DNA of 64,000 nucleotides from Platycnemis pennipes. Taxonomy: Eukaryota > Arthropoda > Insecta > Odonata > Platycnemididae. Below, in pieces: positions 1 through 13,544 of this stretch. Position 1 is the first letter of the stretch, and every line of letters starts with the position of its first letter. The stretch covers positions 75,748,645 to 75,812,644 of the forward strand of contig OW121853.1 in assembly GCA_933228895.1 (NCBI GenBank), in the 5' to 3' direction. The translations under genes were made by a program, and so were the position numbers. The notes below the pieces were generated by a model. It was not told where the DNA came from and did not search any database. It saw only the letters and a list, made by a program, of their open reading frames with translations.

Positions 1-793
1 TTCCGCGTCCGAGAATTTTCGCCTTCGTCCCTCCTTAGACATGTTTCAGAAGAGGGTGACGCTGCGTGTATGCCGTCGGCCATCTTTTATTCATCGCGGG
101 GGGTTGGAGGGGAGGGAGAGGGAGGGGGAGGAGAGAGTATTGTTGCGGAGGACACCATTCAAACACACGAGCGGTCCCCTTTCTTTCTCTCCAAACTCAA
201 CCTACCTCCTTGAGTCCGTCTGCAATGGTGGGCCCACCGAAAAGTCATTTTCCGCATTCGTAAGTGAGGGCGCTTCCGACACTTCATTGTGCGTCTCCAC
301 TTTCCCACCCGCAGCATCTCCATGGAGACAAACGGCGCTGTTGTTTGTTCGGAAGAAAAAAAAACAGAAAAAAAACCGAAAGGAGCGGTTCGGTGATTTA
401 CATCACCTTGCTGTCTTTAAGTCTGTAAGAAGGGAAAAGAAAAGTGGGGGGGAGAATGGTTTGTCTTGTTTTGCAGGACCTTCTTTCGATCCTTACTGTG
501 TCATTCGGGGTATTTTTAGAGGCATCTCCCTGGTGACAAAATGTTCCCTGAGGGAGCTATGGAGAAACAATGGATGTACATGTTCGTTCGGCTTGAAAGG
601 GAGGTTTTTTTTTCTTTTTGATCATCCGAAATCGTGACCACTAATGCGGATGTCCCTCATATGTTTGTTCACGTGAGGCTATTACAGTATGCATGAGGGA
701 AAACGATTCGGAAATTCCTTTTTTTGTTTCAAAGTGAACGCGTGGTGATGGGAAACAAGCAAATTGACTTAATCATCATCATCACTCGTCATC
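1..793. other. No gene recognised; low-complexity GC/purine-rich stretch
   Basis: Purine-rich and A-rich runs give a 198-codon open frame on the plus strand from 41. Its product is basic and low in complexity (Lys-rich run, Gly/Arg-rich start), with no domain I recognise, so I do not call it a gene. It could be the edge of a GC-rich promoter or untranslated exon; nothing here decides that. Confidence 0.4.
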
Positions 794-1330
794 AATGGGG
801 TCGTTTACCATATTTTATTTATTGCCGAATATGATGGAGTTTGTAAAATAAAAAGACCAGTGTTTTTCCGTTTTTTGATCCGTCAATTATTTCTCCAGTT
901 ATAAGCGGCGAAAAACTGATGTTTTTAACCCTTTCGGAAAAGTAGGCGTGGTGCCACCTCTGACGTATATCGACTTCGTCCAATCGCAACTGAGCCCACG
1001 AAGCTACTTCGCCTTATCGAAGTGGGGGAGACACAGCTGAATCTGCCAATAGGAGTGATTGCGACAGCATCTGTGCGAGCAGACCTTCCGAGAATCCCCC
1101 TCCACTCTCTCCCCTTCCCATAAGAGCAGTCAAGAAAGGGAGGAAAATGACGTCAATGTCATCACAGCAGCTTTTTCGGTGGGCGTCACCTTTTGCTTAT
1201 TTTAATTTTTGATTTGTGAGTGACTGGTTGTGGTCAGAAGATTAATTTTTTCACTAAATTTCTATTTTCCTTTCCATCTAACGATTTCGTGAGCGAAATT
1301 GCGATTTCGGTCCGAGTGAACGCCCCCATT
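794..1330 (+). mobile_element. 537-bp TIR repeat, copy 1 (non-autonomous DNA element)
   Basis: This block aligns along its whole length, in reverse orientation, with 34736-35273. Similarity stops sharply at both edges. The ends are short inverted repeats reading AATGGGG, one variable base, then CGTTTAC. There is no convincing reading frame. A near-constant length (537 and 538 bp), TIRs and abrupt edges suggest a MITE-like DNA transposon. I see no clear target-site duplication, so the superfamily is unknown. Confidence 0.7.
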
Positions 1331-1473
1331 GTGAGGTTGGTTTGCCCGCAACTCTCCAATCGACTCTGCTGCTGTAAATTCTTCAAACTCAGATAACGTA
1401 AAGCCACCTTAAGTTTTCTCCCGTTTTCTCTTTAAACTTTCCATCCTATATCTATTTGCAATAAAGAAATAGT
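1331..1473. other. Unassigned spacer
   Basis: Nothing recognisable lies between the TIR repeat and the LINE remnant. Confidence 0.4.
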
Positions 1474-1990
1474 CTGCAGAATAGCTCAGGCAAAGAGGGC
1501 ATTCTATCAAAAGAAGAATCTACTTACCTCTGGAAATACAAGCGTAGAAATAAGGAAACTGTTCATCAGAACGTATATCTGGAGCATGTTTCATTACGGC
1601 AGTGAAGGAACGGACGATGACAGCAACGGATAAGTCAAGGTTGGAAGCATTCGAAATGTGGCGCTACAGAAGAATGATGAAGATAAAATGGATCGACCGA
1701 GTAAGTAACGAGGAAGTGCTAAGAAGTGTAGGAGAGTTAAGAGAAATCTTATGGAAATCCTAAAAAGGAGACGGGACAACTTAATCGGCCATATCTTAAG
1801 ACACGATGGCCTGATGAAGACAGTCGTCGAGGGAAAAGTGAACGGGAAGAATGGAAAATGCAGGCCTCGTTTAAGATTTATGGAACAAGTGATGAAGGAA
1901 GTGAGAGAGAAGAAATAAGAGGAGATTAACCAATAGAAGAACTCAGCGGAAAGTTGCGTCAAACCAATCTGAGGATTGATGACCAATGAT
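1474..1990 (+). pseudogene. RTE-like LINE: decayed 3' end of the reverse-transcriptase ORF
   Basis: The translated plus strand, read across frames, matches the C-terminal tail typical of RTE-type endonuclease/reverse-transcriptase proteins. In order it shows a segment ending RKLFIRTYIWSM (1540s-1590s), then LEAFEMWRYRRMMKIKW and NEEVLRSVGELR (about 1640-1740), then IGHILRHDGLMKTVVEGKVN (about 1785-1845). At least two frameshifts and an in-frame stop (near 1760) break it. It ends in a short ATG/GAT-rich tail (about 1976-1996), as expected of an RTE 3' end. The copy is 5'-truncated and non-functional. The same family recurs at 37.9, 59.1, 60.7 and 62.0 kb. The clade is inferred from the C-terminal motif only. 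Confidence 0.85.
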
Positions 1991-1996
1991 GATGAT

Positions 1997-2367
1997 CTAT
2001 TTGCGCTCTTTCTCCATTATTCCTAGGACTTATTCTTTTCTCATTTATCTCCTATTTCTCCAACAACACATTTCGAGCGCTTCCAGTTATGACTTCTCTT
2101 CTTCTGTTGTCGTCTTATCTGTCATGACGGAATGTGCTCCAGTTGTATATCCTAACGAAATGGTCAGTATTGCTTCACGTTGATTGGACCATTCAAACGG
2201 CATGTATCATCTGAAATTCGAGATAAGTTACGTAGATTGGGTTTATTTTTTACTTCATATCATTGGCTACAGATTTAAACTGGTGTCTAGGTCATTTCAT
2301 GTTGATCAAATGAATTTTACCTTCTAATCTCCGGTTTTTGACTCTAGTTACGTCACTCAAATATTTT
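1997..2367. other. No feature seen
   Basis: AT-rich unique-looking DNA with short chance frames only. Confidence 0.4.
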
Positions 2368-2850
2368 GAAAAGTGGATTTTTAGTCGTATGACACAGTTT
2401 TTTTTATAAAAATACCTACTTCGCAGAATGAAGTTATTTTTAAAACCATTAATCTCTTATTCTCTCTTGTTCAAGGAAAATGTGATGCTTTGCTAGAACT
2501 ACTGCTAGTTAATGATAGTTAGATCAAAATTAAGGAGTAATCCGTATCGTATGTAAGAAGGCAGACATCTTCATCGTTGTGCCATCCCCTCTGTATAATA
2601 TAGAACATGATTTCTGTAACTTCCGACCTTTTATTTGGCAAATAAATAAAACTTCTTGTTCTTTGGCATTCATTTCAAATTATAATTTATCCCGTGAGGG
2701 ATTAGTCTTTTAAAAAGTGGATTTTTAGTCGTACGACACTGTTTTTCATAGAAGTACTTAATTCGCAGAATGAAGCTTTTTTAAAACCATTAATCTCGTA
2801 TCCTCTCTTGGTCAAGACAATAGTGATACTTTGCTAGAACTAATGCTTCT
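2368..2850 (+). repeat. Direct repeat, about 140 bp, two units about 340 bp apart
   Basis: The stretch 2368-2512 recurs in the same orientation at about 2711-2850. Both contain GTGGATTTTTAGTCGTA, CGCAGAATGAAG and AAAACCATTAATCTC in the same order and end at TTTGCTAGAACTA. The units have diverged by scattered substitutions and small indels. The cause may be an old local duplication or two copies of one dispersed element; there is no coding sequence. Confidence 0.75.
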
Positions 2851-3594
2851 GCTTCATTTGTCATTCTCTAGAAATATCTCTATTTGTGACGAGCATAACC
2901 TGTTGAAATTCCACGGGTCGTTTGAAATACAGAGCCTTTCTTCGTTTCCGAACCTTAAGAGATTGCGGCTTGTGATATGCTTAAGAGTTGGAAATAATCC
3001 AGGGACGAAGTTGGAGGAACATCCGGGAATGTTGCGCGGCTTAAGAAACTAAAAAAAAAGTATAAAGTAAGAAATTTCACGAATTCGAGATGACGAGAAA
3101 TTTCTCCTCAAATATTTAGTACCCCCTCCATTATTCTTAGATAGGTTCTAGTAAATTCGAACTGATTAGTGTGACATAACGTCCAATTCTTGAGATAAAT
3201 TTCAACTTTTCCATCGCAGGGATCGATTGACGTATTCGGCTCAATAAGGTGAAATATTGTTGTTTTTTTGTTATATACATGTATCCGCAAATAACGGATT
3301 TTAACTATCAATGTTTGGGTAGCAACGAATCGAAGCACTGAACCTTGTTTTAAAATATAATTTGAATCTTAATTTTTGGTTCTTCCATCCTTAACCTCGT
3401 ACTATTCCTCCCGGTATGAAGCGCCTGTAAGTGCGGGTACAGACTTGAAAAGCACACGTAGAAATACAAAATGGAGTGTAAGTAGTAAAATTCCTACTTA
3501 AAAAACTAATAGTTGTGATGTGATATGTGTGAATCACTATGATGAAAAATAACATTTTAATGCCTGTGTAAGTACCTTAAAATTGCATTTATCT
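2851..3594. other. Unassigned; one short dispersed repeat fragment
   Basis: No gene. A segment of about 60 bp at 3403-3460 (CCTCCCGGTATGAAGCGCCT onward) resembles 10600-10655, suggesting a fragment of an unrecognised dispersed repeat. Confidence 0.4.
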
Positions 3595-3752
3595 TTCATA
3601 TATTGTAAATGCTTCATTACAGTACATTAGTTGCATGAGACACTATAGTTGCTTGTTTGCATGTTAGTAGTGCATGCTTGGTGATCTTCACCCCCTGCCA
3701 CACACCCTCGCGGTGGCTTGTAGGGTATCGTGTAGATGTAGATGTAGATTAT
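3595..3752 (+). mobile_element. CR1/Jockey-like LINE 3' end, plus strand
   Basis: This matches the reverse complement of the LINE 3' end at 57.7 kb. The shared landmarks are TTTGCATGTTAGTAGTGCAT, then CACCCCCTGCCACACACCCT, GGTGGCTTGTAGGGTATCG and a terminal GTAGAT microsatellite. Only the 3' untranslated tail is present, so this is a severely 5'-truncated copy. The (GTAGAT)n tail fits a LINE that ends in a short tandem repeat. Confidence 0.75.
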
Positions 3753-6700
3753 ACACGAGGAGCCAATTACCTTAGGAAGGTGATGGTAGACGAAGGTATT
3801 TTTAGCGTAAAATGAAAAACAATAGGCATAAGGCTTGCAGGGGGTATTGTAGATCATCCAGCTGCGTTGAGGGGGCGACAATTGACATTGCCAACAATGG
3901 AGACGTATAGACGTCACGATCTCGACGAGTTCAGATTTGAGCGTGCTAACAATTGGATTCGTCGGGGCTTACTACGTCGTAATATCCGCATTGTCGAGAT
4001 TCGGGATAAATGTCGAGATAAATCGTTACTGAATAAGGTCCCGAGCATGAAGATGAGTTTGCCTGGTGGAACATTGTGCTGTCGGTAGTTCCCTGAGTAC
4101 GACGTATCCCAGGCAAACACGACCCTTCTGCTAATGCAAAATGTATGGTCTCGTTCAGCTAGTTTACCTGTTAGCTCACCCACTCAGCCGCTTTTAAAGT
4201 GCAGACAGGTGTAATGAAAGTACAACATGGCTCTAGCGCAAGTTGGATTACTGCGGTACTCTAGCTCAACCTTGCTTGCTCCATCACCAGAAAAGCCAGT
4301 TTACCACCGGAGGTTACCATATTAACTCATAACCGGTGCCAAGGTCAAAATATCAGGGTCAAGGTGTTGACGTTTGATGTGCCCACCACGGTGTTGTTAG
4401 CAAGTCTAATAGTGTGGATCTCAGAGTCCGTCACTGTGGTTGATGACAGGATTAATATTAAGGGTCAAAGTTGGTCTTAAACTCGAGATAACATCTTGAG
4501 GCTTTGTCACCCCTCTTTCTAGGGCTTGAATTCAACAAGCCCTACGTTCCTTATGGTCAGTTAAATTTATTGATGCGTTTGAAAGGCCAAAATTGCTGAG
4601 CCATTTAAACTAAAGAGAATTATTTGTGTAACTGCTTTACCTCTAATATTCTGAATTAAGTTTTTAGTGCGTATTTATGTGACTGTATGCTCACAAGTTC
4701 CGGGTTGCTTTTCTTCAAATTGCAATACATTTTACTGTCTTGAAACTGTATAATAATTAAAGTAAACTTATTAACTTACATGGACATAATTTCAGTGAAA
4801 AGATATTTGGTAAGAATACGTTTAACGTATTTTTCAATCGTTCTCGACGTTTATTTACCCACGTTGCTTTTATTTCAATTTCTATAAATGTATATCCAAA
4901 GGATTTCCAAGCATAAATAACCCTAACTTAAATAGTTAGTATATTTATTGACACGTCGGGAATTATGGCTGGAGATAGATTTGTAAATATTTGAAAAAAT
5001 GCCGTTTTTTTTAGCCTGTACCCTTTTTTCAGCGTCTTTTTGAACGTTTAGCTGGAAAGAAATTCCCCAGTACTCACCGGGTTTTTGTAGGAATTGACAA
5101 ATGTTCTGCCTTACATAAGTTAAAAAAAGTTTAAAATACAGCTGTGATCAGAATGTTATGCAAATGTTTGCTGATGATGATGTGTGTTACTTAGATTAAT
5201 CTCTCTCATAGTATTCCCTCGTGAATAATTTTTTCTCCGTCTTATCTCTCATTTCTTTTCCTTTTGCAGGTAAGTCGCGGTGAAGTGCTTCGATCTCCTC
5301 TGCTTCGGTACTACTTTTCCTTTTGTCCGGTCGCTGGCGGATGTTCGTGAGTGCGATCTTTCTGTTCTTTTTTTCTTGCATCAATAGCAGTCGAATGCAC
5401 TTGGAGTTCTTGTTCGCACTTGGTTAATTAAATTAAAAATGAGCCTTGGATTAGACCAATAGTTTTCAGATGGACGGAGTGGAGTTGCGTTTCTATTTTG
5501 TTCCTGTTAATTTTGAGGGCTGCTTTCCTCGTAGACTCATTTGCTCTTCTTTTGTTTTTAATGTTATTTTGATAGCATTTAACTTTTGCTCTTCAATCTT
5601 TTGGCTACTTGGATGGGGAGTAGTATTTGTACGAGGCCTGGGTTCTCAACCTTATCCATTGGGAGCATGCCACTAATTGATAACATGTTTGTTAAGAAAA
5701 AGTCAAAATATGTACATCAGAGTGTTATACATCAATGGACTGGTTTATAATAGGCGTGGAATAGTAATTTGCCAGTTAGACGCTAGGTGTATCTAGGTTT
5801 CAAGTCTGATAAATAATGTTGGATTATGGACAACTCTTATGTGAACGTTTACATTTACGTCGATTAAATTAATATTTATCCATGTTTTGTAGAATTTGGC
5901 GAACGTTCAGGCTAATAAGAGTTGGGAAAAACAGGGAGTATTGTTTCGAAGGAATATTTCCTCATATCCTAACAGCACCATCACAGTAAACTGATCAATG
6001 ATCACAGTGTCTGAACAATAGGTTTGTGGCTCTATCCCACGGCCCGCCTGATGCATTCACGTCCCGTGGTCAAATGACGTTGTTCCTCTTCCTGTTCATT
6101 GTCACTACCAAGGTTCATTTCGGACAAACTACAAGAAAAATAATGTTCGTTTCTATATTTCAAAACGTCGCAACGCTTTGTCCCAGAGGCATTTGTAACC
6201 TACCTTTTATGTGTAATAAGCTATGCCTAACAGACACAAAAATGTAACATACCATAAATATTTAATCTAGGTTATGCCAAGCAAACACATCTCGGCCATC
6301 GTCCGGCCGCACATCCCTCCACCAGAACTCTCACCCACGGCATTCCCTGCGGCAGTCCCATTCGCACCCCACTCCCCGAAGCCAACTCACTCGTAAGAGT
6401 CCCCCAGGAAGACTGCCCTGGTGCATTTTTGAGATCCGGCGACATTGCAGTTCCAACAATACGCTCATGGCATTCTCGGGGTGAGGCAATCCGACGACAT
6501 CGGGTCATTGTCGGGGTGGATTATCGTTTCGTTACACGTTTTTAACCTGTAATTCTGTAATTAGTAAACTCACCACCAAATCGATTTGCAAGCACCATGA
6601 ACGGTACACGTACCACCGTTTGAGAACCACTGATATAAGAATACTTAGCGATAACTTTCGTACTGGTTCACAAAATCATCATTTTACTCAATGAGGGACA

Positions 6701-7921
6701 CTTGTACCAATATTGTATTCTATATTCCTTCATGTTCTCAGTTATGTACCAGCATTAAAAGTTTTATGTAGATGTGCGGAATGCGTGTGGCAGTAATTAT
6801 TACTCATACATGTCCTTCCAGTTCACTTTCACTCTTTACCATTCTTAACCGAAGAGTTTCCAAACTCCGCCTTTGGAGTATGGACTGCTATTGAAGCAGT
6901 TTTACCAGAAGCTTTTCATTGCGCAATAAGATGCAGATATCGATGACTTGGACGATAACTGCGCTATAAAAGAGGCACATTTCGTGGAAAAGGTATCCTG
7001 TAAAATAGTTCCAGTTCCAGGAAAACTTGCCGAAAGCATGAGCGACCACGCGAAAGATAGCTTTAGTTCCATTGTTATGCAATAATGGATATAATTGCAC
7101 GGGATCTTGTTTCATTATTACCTATGTAATTTATGCAGTTTCATGCTGTTTTAAACGCGCAGTTAATTGCCTAGTGTAAAACAGCACTAGAGCTGAGGCA
7201 AAACATCCTAGACTTTTATGTAGGCCGAAATTCTTGTTACGGAACCACCTCTGCTTTGCCTTTCACAGATCATTATCGTCAGCTACTGTCATTGTTGTTA
7301 GCTTGCTATTATAGTTTTCGCCTGTCCGCAGCTCTTCAAACACATTTCAATGGTCAAAATGCACCAACAACCTGACCCACAGAGCACGCTAAGTACGGGG
7401 AATATTCATGGCGATATTTCTTTTGTCAAGTAATCAAAGCATCTTAATCAGGTAGGGAATTGTGGAGCCGTTCAATCCGACCTCGTTTCATCGCCTTGGG
7501 TGGCCCTCAAAAAAACAGACCCCCAGTAGAGAGTTGCGGCGTTACAGTCTTCATTTTTTTTCTCACGTCGAGCGGCAAGCCCGTTCGTGCCTTGCCTGAG
7601 GCCAATCTTTGGAGACCACACCTAAGTTCTTGGGGGAGTTAAGTCAGTCGTATGGCAAATTTGTTCGCGTCGTGCACCTTCTTAAGAGCTTCCATTGTCT
7701 GTAAGTGAGTGGCGTATCTCTCTCCGCTTTAGCGAGGATTCTATTCATATTTACCTATTTGAATTGGTGGAAATTGTCTTTGACATAATTTATTGCTCGT
7801 GTTTATGTAGGAGATTTATATTTACCGGTCGTGTATTACTCTGTTTGGTACTACACGAAGTTCACGAACTTCGGCAATGTCCAGTTTGTTAAGTCACAGC
7901 AACGAACCTGAGAGCACAAAG
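3753..7921. other. About 4.2 kb with no recognised gene
   Basis: Mostly AT-rich. The frames at 3867-4088 (+) and 3914-4183 (-) overlap and neither shows a domain. A GC-rich, CpG-containing patch at about 6280-6520 stands out in base composition from its AT-rich flanks, with no coding signal I trust. Nothing else could be named. Confidence 0.35.
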
Positions 7922-8030
7922 TTTGCAGTATATCTAATGGAAGACCTATTTTAACGTCTACATCTGGTCTACGTCTTTTATATACCAGATATAGTCGTTA
8001 AAATTGGGTTTACATTAGGTATACTGCGAA
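7922..8030. repeat. 109-bp imperfect foldback hairpin
   Basis: The left arm (starting GCAGTATATCTAATGG) pairs with the right arm (ending ATTAGGTATACTGC) over roughly 46 bp with scattered mismatches. The loop of about 15 bp is centred near 7976. Such a structure could be a tiny MITE or a precursor-like RNA hairpin. No flanking duplication is obvious. Confidence 0.75.
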
Positions 8031-8398
8031 CCAAATAATAGTATTCACGACTGTGTAAAAACGCACTGATCGAGTAATTATTCCGTCGTCTATTTCCAGT
8101 TGCGTCTGGTCATCCGATTGGGCAGTAGAGGATGACGTATATCCTAATGGCCGTACAATAACAACACACCCACGGTGTGTTGATGTTTAGGTTCCTCATG
8201 GCATGAAAGATACACTTTTTTTATCAGATTATCGCGGGAATGGTTCAGGAATGATCGATGACTGAATGACAACAGAAAAAACTGTATTTTTAATTTATTT
8301 GTAAATTCTTTAGAAAAATATTTTAGTTATATGAATTCCTTGAAAATTCTTTGTTATTTGAACCGGTATTGTAATGTTCAATGTAATATCCACTACTC

Positions 8399-8456
8399 TT
8401 ATCAATTGATATCAGTTATATCAGTGATATCAGTTATTGATATCAGTGATATCAGC
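8399..8456 (+). repeat. Short tandem repeat of GATATCAGT
   Basis: Five or so imperfect units of GATATCAGT, which contains the palindrome GATATC. Confidence 0.8.
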
Positions 8457-11400
8457 TATGATTGGGGAAAATGTTTCAGCACGTCATTGAATTATCAGTC
8501 ACCAAAACGTATCCACGTATAATTAATGTACTACCTTAATTAATAAACAAATTTGCACTACATTATATAAATTGGAATGATAACGTAATGTACCGGTAGG
8601 TACTTGTATGTTTCGCTTCGCAATGCTTTAATTAAAATTTTTGTATTTATTCCCTTGAACTTCAACCCTAAAAAAAAGTATCGAACTCAGATAAAGAAGG
8701 TACCACTTTCAATTCTGTTGTAGCATTCTTCCACCCAAGTATTCAAGTACGTTTTATTGAGAGTATAAATGCAGGTGGCTCATTTTTCATTCATTTGTCC
8801 CGTAAAGTTTTGAAAGTATTCGACATTTTTGACCGTAGAAAATATGGAATTTGGACAAAGTGTCGAGACTATTCGAGAATTTGTCGAGACTATTCTCGTC
8901 CAAATTACGTCACCATCGAGGTTCGACAATGTCCGGGCTTGTCCGCCGAATAAGGCCTTGGTAATGAATAACTCTGTCAAGCAAGCCTACAAGTTTAAAA
9001 CGTCATAGAAGTAGTTTCGGTCCACCCATTGCCTGTCCAACCATGTGCTTCCATTTAAGTCGAGAGAAGAGATTCAGAGGTAAAAAAATGAACAGATTCA
9101 TGATTTAAAAAAATGGGAACCAGTTCTTTTCGGGAGAAATGATTCATTCACTTGCTCACCGGTATTCTTTCCGTATCACACCGAGGTTAAGAAAAAAAAT
9201 GTTATATAGGGAGACGGAAACCAAATACCCCAGGAAAGGAGAGGGACGGAGTTCCTTATGCGGCTCCGGAACCCTTTCATCTTCCGAACGAAAAAAAAAA
9301 CAAATGAAAAACGGTGGAGTCGAACCGTTGAGGAGAAAATCTTTCGCCACACTCTCCCGAACACACCGTCTCCGTCATTTCCGCCCGCCCTTATGACTTA
9401 CATCCCTCTTCTACCCCTTCTCCTCCTCCATATCCATCCCCTTGTTATTTCGAAAGGGAGCAGATGAAGAAAAATTTCTTTTTATTTTTCCGATACTCAT
9501 TCCTTACTTATTTCCCACCACCTCTAACTTTGTGAGTTCTTCTTAGCTTAATATTCATAGCAGTCCAAGAAAAAATAACAATTTCTAAACCTTATCTACT
9601 CCTCCTTCCATATCTAACCAATGTTTGTTGAGCTTTTTATGTAGGATTTGTTTTTTTTTATGTTTTCCTTGTCTATCTTCTATTCACAAACGGCCCATTA
9701 TACCAGACTTCTTTCAACCCGTCATTAGATTCAAACTTGCCAACTCTCTCTGTTTTTTCTAAACCTTTTTTCTTCCATCTGGGCTGACTCCATAGGTTGA
9801 AAATTGAGAGCATTTGTTAATGTTACTAAACTTATCGCTCGATGCTTATTTATCGAAATACTGGAATTTGTTGTCGCAACTGATAATCTGTCTCACGGAC
9901 ATCTATGTTATGAAGTGTGAAATCTGGCAACTGTGGATGCTATGTCACTCGTTAACCTATTGATATTCAAGCTCCTCAAGATTCGATGTCTGGGATGTGT
10001 TAGGGAACATGTAGCTTGAAAGGTACATAGAAGTCTAGTATCGGACCGAGAGATGCAAGATGTACAAGATACATACAAATTATCTTCGGTACGCACAATC
10101 ACGGCTACAACGGAAAGAATGTATAATTATTTCAGATACATTACTCACTTCGACCCGAAGTTTTCTGCTTTAAGGCTGGCTGGCTAAGAAACCGTTGTTC
10201 CTAAAGCGACAACCCCGCTTTGAAACCCGAAGGATGCAGCCATGACTGTCTTCGCTACTTGGAAGTGTTCGCAACAACCATGCACCTGTATGCATTCTTT
10301 ATTAATTTACAGTTTTTTTAAAGCACAATCCCCATTAAGGAGGTTGGCTCGCGACTGCTTGAGTCAAGTTGTCTGAGGAATCTTATTAATTTAAGTACGA
10401 GTATATGCCTGCTAAGTGATCCTTACTTCACAAAGAAAATTACCTAAGCTATTGAAAGTCATAAGTATCACAAGAAATACGATGTAAAGTCGAAGGATTT
10501 CTTTTTATGATAATTTTAATCAGCTCGACTATGGAGTCGGTGAGTAACATTGCTTCGGACCTTATCCTATCCCCATCCCTTCCATTCCTATCCTTATACC
10601 TTTCCTCCCGGTCTGAAGCGCCTATTAGTGCGGAAACAGACTTGAAAACACCCATGAGACTATGGAGTCAATTCAGCAGAAATAAATTCATGTACTCAAT
10701 GAATTTACTAATGTATAACACCAGAATATTACTATCAAACGTTATGTCATAATATTTTCTGAAATATGCTTTAATAACTCATTAGTAATGATATTATTCA
10801 TACACCATACATTTTGGCTAGAGCGACCGCAGCGCCACTTGAAGACAACTAACGCATTTCGTCTGTTATAAGCGCAGAAATTGGTGGATTTAGCGAAAAA
10901 TACGGTGGGTTGATGCCTTTTTTTTCGTTTCATTTTATTTCATGTGAAATTTCGCATAAAATATCTGTTTTTTTTGTTGCAAAAATGACATGTCACTATG
11001 GTATTTTTAAACGTTATATTCCCATGTGATGGCCATTCTCGCCGTTAATCGTATGTAATTTCAAATGCAATTTGTGGAACAAGGAGTATGCGTTGGTGCT
11101 ATTATCTTTACTTTATTAGATAGAGGAACTTTAGTTCTATAAGTGCTGAAAATATAAAAAAAAATGATATGACTTTCACTTTTCGGATCAACCTCCTTAA
11201 AGCAGTGCTGAAAGAGATGTCCACCTGAGATACACTGTTGTCTGTCCCCTCCCGATCAATTTCTCATCCACGATCCGTCCCATCTTGAAACGAGTCTTGC
11301 GTGAAGAAACCCAGCCAAGAGTGACGTCTTGCTTATTGCCTCCGTCGTATCTTGAGTCGCGTTTTCTTCTATGCGATCCTCATCGCGGCGTTCTCGAGCG

Positions 11401-13544
11401 GGGAGTTTAAAGGGGGAAAACAAGGAGTTATCGGATACCCATCTCCGACGTCCGTTCGCGGCGCTCTTGAACGACGGAATCCCGAGAGATGGTGGAGGTG
11501 GAGTGATCTCTTGGTCGCCACGGCAATGAAAGGATCCTACCGCGCTGGAAATCCGGCAGCGGAAGCCACGAATTACGGAATCGTTCAGCATTTTCTGGGA
11601 AGTCTGGTGAAATGGCGATTAAAGTCGGGCAAAGCAAAAAAAATTTCAGAGTAGAGCGTTCCGAAATTGTGTTGATAGCTCTGAAAATCTCGTGTTCCTG
11701 AAGTAACAATCAAGTAATTATTGCTGTTTTTGTTGCCTCAGAGATTGTCACCTATTGTTGAGGAGAATGATTGTCTCTGCTTGTTGAGAGCTCTACAGCG
11801 TCTGTTGGCGTGGATTCAACGAGCCGAGTGTAAACCGCGTTGTTAAAAGATGTCCATAAAAATGTAGGAAAGTATGTTTGAAACCATGATTTAGACTGAG
11901 TTCAACAAATGATACGTACTAACATGTCGTGCTAGAGTAGTTTTGTTTTGCCAGTCCCCGTCGAATCAGTAATTCTGTGATAAAGTATGGCGTTGTTTGT
12001 ATTTTTCTTACTAGTGTTTCTGATTTCTGTAATAAATAGTCTACATTAACATCGATGTAGAGATTGTAGTTGTAGTTTGGCCTATAAAAGGGCGCAATTT
12101 TCTTTTCTTAATTACACGTCGTAATTTTCTTAACTGTCTACATTTGTCACAACATTGTAAGGGCCGTGAGATCGTGACGAATGTTGCTACTGTTAATGGA
12201 CAATAAAACGCGTATTTTCCGCTCTCTCTAAGGCCCAGATTAAAACGCGGTTTAAATTTCGTTCTAGCAAATCCCCTGTTAGTGTCCTGAGAAGAGGTTT
12301 GATACCACCCTATATTTATTAGTCGAGCTAAATGCAACAAAGCGTTGCTTGAATAAATACGTATAGCTCAAAGTGCTTTATTTAAATCTATTTAACCTTT
12401 GACTTTAGTTACCTATTTTAACCGTTGTAGTACAGTGAGTGTGTATATTTTGCGACGACATTTTGGGTTTATTTGTTAATGTAGATAATCATTTACACTC
12501 TCCTTTCCCTACTAGTTTTTTGAAAAAGCAACATCCTGGTAATAGCTCGTTTTGTTTCAAGAATTTTGCCCAATTAAAATGGAAGTACGTACTGCCTTTA
12601 ATTTAGAAAGAAATATACCAACACTTCCTCTTATGAAATCTTCCTTATCCTCTTATGAAATGCTCTTTTCCTCTTCAGAATGATGCATGCATTTGCTATG
12701 ATGAATTTAACTTTTCCTAAAGTTCCTTTTTTTCCGTTGGCAGTATCCTATGAATTTAAGAACAATTTTAGTCTGACTTATCTTATCTGAAATAAGAAAT
12801 TCTTTTCTCTGTCTCGATGCGAATCACTTCCTCCGACCACCTAGGCCGGAGGCTCGGTAATAAAATAGGGAAAGGAAGATTCCACGCTGTAATCAAACCA
12901 CCCCAGCGTTGCCTGGCCAGCGATGGTTGTCGCGAAAGAGATGGGTGGCATTTTACTCCCCATCGTGGGCATTCAACGTTCTCGTCGGGCTCGACAATTG
13001 CCGTCGAATTACGCGTCGCTTCGCTCGCCTTGGCATCTCGGGAATGATGATCTCATTGCCTTCCTTGTATGTAAGTCGTCCCTTTCTCAAGACGGCGGCC
13101 TCCCCACACACATCTCCTTCTCGTTCATTACCTCTCTCTCTCTCCCTCGTCACCCCAGAGATAATATCCTTTCTCTCACTCTGTCTCCTTGGCTTATTGT
13201 AATTGTTATAGCCTTCTTAAGTCGTCACCCTCAAGACTTTGACCTCTGTCTTCCTGAGTGGGATTGATCAAACCATCCGTCCATCCACTCTTCTTCGTGC
13301 TCACCCAAGCTCATTCTCTCCCTCTCCCAAGTGCTTTCGCCTCTATATACTGTCTTCTTTGAAGTCATTTTTCTTATAATACCGCCAAGTGTCAACGCCC
13401 GTTCTAGTGCCTTTATGGAGAGACTATCGTCGCTAGGATTATGTAAATTGTGGTGGCATGAAAACATGATCGGTTCTGATATGGTTTAATGTTCAGTGTT
13501 GCCTACCCTCGATTGTTACCTCATCTGTCAACAATTCATTTACA
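8457..13544. other. About 5 kb with no recognised gene
   Basis: AT-rich DNA interrupted by GC-richer patches (about 9220-9400, 11250-11620, 12820-13300). A small internal repeat of TGTCGAGACTATTC occurs twice at 8849-8890. A canonical TATA motif (CCTATAAAAGG) sits on the plus strand at about 12080, but no transcription unit could be traced from it. Frames of 100-114 codons at 11256-11654 and 12923-13267 overlap one another in several frames and lack domains, which fits GC-rich non-coding DNA. Confidence 0.35.

Noticed and set aside
41..637. 198-codon open frame, plus strand
   Set aside because: Low-complexity, Lys/Arg/Gly-rich by composition, no domain, and an overlapping second frame is open too.
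2368..2850. LTR pair of a short retroelement
   Set aside because: The repeats lack TG...CA ends and there is no primer-binding site or polypurine tract between them.
12078..12095. TATA-box promoter
   Set aside because: CCTATAAAAGG is a good motif but no coding or repeat start lies downstream; in AT-rich DNA it is expected by chance.
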